This document shows, one piece after another, positions 62,175-64,000 of a DNA stretch of 64,000 nt. The notes below the pieces were generated by a model. The model did not search any database and was not told the DNA's origin. It saw only the letters and a list, made by a program, of their open reading frames with translations. The DNA comes from Prevotellaceae bacterium UBA4361 (GTDB lineage: Bacteria > Bacteroidota > Bacteroidia > Bacteroidales > Bacteroidaceae). The position numbers and the translations under genes were made by a program. The DNA is taken from the NCBI GenBank assembly GCA_002393575.1, contig DGSN01000059.1, positions 25,371-89,370 on the forward strand, in the 5' to 3' direction. Numbering within the stretch: position 1 is the stretch's first letter; each line of letters begins with the position of its first letter.

Positions 62175-64000
62175 ATGAAAAAAATTACACTATCACTCCT
62201 TGCCTTGGCACTGACTTGCCTCACTGCCAATGCGCAATTCAAGAAGTCCTGGGACTTCACCAAAGGACTGAGCGATGAAACCATCGCCAACCTCAATGCC
62301 GACGGCTCCCATTGGGCAGCAAACGGAAACGATGCCGACGGCAATGTCAACAACTGGAAGAACGTCGGCAAGCCTGCCACCGATTCCTACCTCACAGCCA
62401 ACGGACAAGTCATCCCCGAGCTTGAAGGACTCTACTTCGACATCGGTAGCAACAAGGACAATTCCATCCACATTGCCACCACCAAGCTCCGTCTCACACG
62501 CAAAGGAACAAAAATCACCTTCCCTAAGCTTGCCAACGGACAAAAAATCACCATCACCGGACGTTCAGCAAACAGCACAGCAACAAACCGTGGCATCGCA
62601 CCCGTTCAGGACTACATAAAATTCGTAGAAGGCGAACAGACCGATGGAGCCAGCATCTTCATTGGAGGAGGAGTAGAAGGTTCTCTCGGCACCTACACCT
62701 TCGTCTATCAAGTCGTGACAGAGAGCACCGATTCCGTCGATGTACAGTTCCAGCTCACACCTGATGCAGGAATCGACTTCAGCCTCTTCCAAATCGACGA
62801 AGGCGATGCACCAGCAGTAGAAGAAGCCAAGAAAGTCGCATACGTATATACAGGTGAGGATGCATACACCGACGACTACGCTTACATCTACGTTTCCAGC
62901 CTCGACGGAGTGTCACCAACCATCATCAACGGTTCCGATGCAGTCACATTGGCCGACCTACAGGCATACGACCTCGTCGTTGTCTCTCCTACAGTTCAGC
63001 CAACAGATGCCATCGTGCCAGTGCTCAAATCAGCCATTGCCTACGAGCCTATGCTCAACCTCAACGCATCCCTCTACGAAGCTTGGGGACTCGGCTCAGC
63101 AGTTGAAAGCGAAACAGGCATCGCCAACGTCAGCAACACCGGACATCCACTCTTCGAAAACATCGACCTCTCCGAAGGACTCCAAATGCTCGATGGTGGC
63201 AACATCACCGGTGTCAAACTTGGCGATTACTTTGCAGCAGACGACACCATCGCCACAGCAGGCGACATCGTAGCCATCCACATTCACAACTCTGCACGCA
63301 ATGCCTACATGCTCCTGCCATACACATCCTCCGACCTCCTCATTGCTTCACAGGAGAACCTCGCACAACTTCTCACCAACGCCGTTCCATTCCTCGCTGA
63401 CACGAAGAAGGACGTTACACAGCTTGGTGGACCTTCTATCTCTCAGCTCAACGAAAACGGACAGACCACCGTCAGCATTAGCGCATCCAACAAGAACGCA
63501 GTCATCTACTACACAACCGACGGTACCGAACCAACCACCGAGAGCAGCATCTACACCGAGCCATTCACGCTCAACCAACCAACCACCGTCAAGGCATTTG
63601 CCACAGCCGATGGCTACAACCCAAGCGCAATCGTTTCAGCCGACATCGCCATCTTCACCCAGGCTGCTGAACCTACCATCGAGGTAGCCCAGAACGGCGC
63701 AGAGAGCACCGTCACCATCACAGCTGAAGAAGGACTCAACATCTACTACAACTTCTCGGGCAACAACGACACTGCCAAGAGCCAGGCTTACACCGAGCCT
63801 TTCACACTCGCTGAGCCTACCTACGTCTATGCATTCACCGCTGCCGACGAGAAGCTCAACTCCGAACTCGCTTCCCGCTATGTGGCAATCTCTACGCTCA
63901 ATGCACAGACCATCCGTCTCGACACACTCGCCCACTTCGACGAAAGCGCAGGACATTGGTTCGTGGACGGAACTGAGAATGCCAGCGAACTCGCAACGGG
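62175..64000 (+). CDS. Secreted protein with chitobiase-C-terminal-like repeats (incomplete)
   Basis: An ATG at 62175 opens a frame that runs without stop to the window end (608 codons seen). Signal peptide MKKITLSLLALALTCLTANA. Domains: an N-terminal beta-sandwich (about 20-210), an alpha/beta part (about 215-410, KVAYVYTGEDAYTDDYAYIY), then two CHB_HEX_C-like repeats (VIYYTTDGTEPTTESSIYTE; ENIYYNFSGNN-like). A catalytic domain, if any, lies beyond the window. The coding strand is C-rich. It is probably the secreted effector of the second SusC/SusD set; the function is unknown. Confidence 0.8.
   Translation, partial: MKKITLSLLALALTCLTANAQFKKSWDFTKGLSDETIANLNADGSHWAANGNDADGNVNNWKNVGKPATDSYLTANGQVIPELEGLYFDIGSNKDNSIHIATTKLRLTRKGTKITFPKLANGQKITITGRSANSTATNRGIAPVQDYIKFVEGEQTDGASIFIGGGVEGSLGTYTFVYQVVTESTDSVDVQFQLTPDAGIDFSLFQIDEGDAPAVEEAKKVAYVYTGEDAYTDDYAYIYVSSLDGVSPTIINGSDAVTLADLQAYDLVVVSPTVQPTDAIVPVLKSAIAYEPMLNLNASLYEAWGLGSAVESETGIANVSNTGHPLFENIDLSEGLQMLDGGNITGVKLGDYFAADDTIATAGDIVAIHIHNSARNAYMLLPYTSSDLLIASQENLAQLLTNAVPFLADTKKDVTQLGGPSISQLNENGQTTVSISASNKNAVIYYTTDGTEPTTESSIYTEPFTLNQPTTVKAFATADGYNPSAIVSADIAIFTQAAEPTIEVAQNGAESTVTITAEEGLNIYYNFSGNNDTAKSQAYTEPFTLAEPTYVYAFTAADEKLNSELASRYVAISTLNAQTIRLDTLAHFDESAGHWFVDGTENASELAT

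Overview
The window looks like a Bacteroidales chromosome, most likely Prevotellaceae. Promoters fit the Bacteroidetes pattern TTG-N18-21-TAnnTTTG rather than the E. coli one. There are SusC/SusD pairs, a seven-gene V-type ATPase operon, HQLGTP-type histidine kinase signalling, and secreted enzymes ending in short IYNLQG...GLYVVRGK-like tails. No species can be named from the sequence. I see no tRNA, rRNA, CRISPR array, insertion sequence, integrase or phage gene. Layout: (1) 0.1-7.5 kb carries secreted plant-glycan enzymes: a GH51 arabinofuranosidase, a CE6-like acetyl esterase and two tandem GH43 enzymes, which suggests arabinoxylan or arabinan side-chain removal. The 840-base gap between the GH51 and CE6 genes holds a promoter with a possible small transcript, an exactly 22-base-phased tandem repeat and a structured RNA-like segment. 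(2) 7.7-31 kb, all on the minus strand, is mostly core metabolism and information processing: yigZ, the serC-serA-DUF1015 serine group, pfkA, the DUF177-rpmF-fabH-era-der group, a histidine kinase, a TPR protein, gyrA, an M16 peptidase homologue without the metal motif, kdsB, a class A PBP and topB. (3) 31.3-39.5 kb, minus strand, is the V-type ATPase operon in transcription order E, DUF2764, A, B, D, I, K. The K subunit keeps the residues of sodium-binding rings, and the DUF2764 protein resembles the missing C (AC39) subunit. (4) 39.8-64 kb is a pectin-type polysaccharide utilisation locus: a GH31 enzyme on the minus strand, then divergently a secreted PL1-like pectate lyase with autotransporter-type repeats, three FAS1 (fasciclin) lipoproteins, two SusC/SusD pairs, and a secreted protein with chitobiase-C-terminal-like repeats that runs off the end. 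No regulator for the locus lies inside the window. Many intergenic gaps are filled by several families of short inverted or tandem repeats (AATGAAGAAT, AGTGTTTAG, ATCCGTAAATCCGT, CTCCCC/GGGGAG and the 22-base family). Two of them appear to have been drawn into signal-peptide coding sequence. Positions of short sites were read by eye and may be off by one or two bases.
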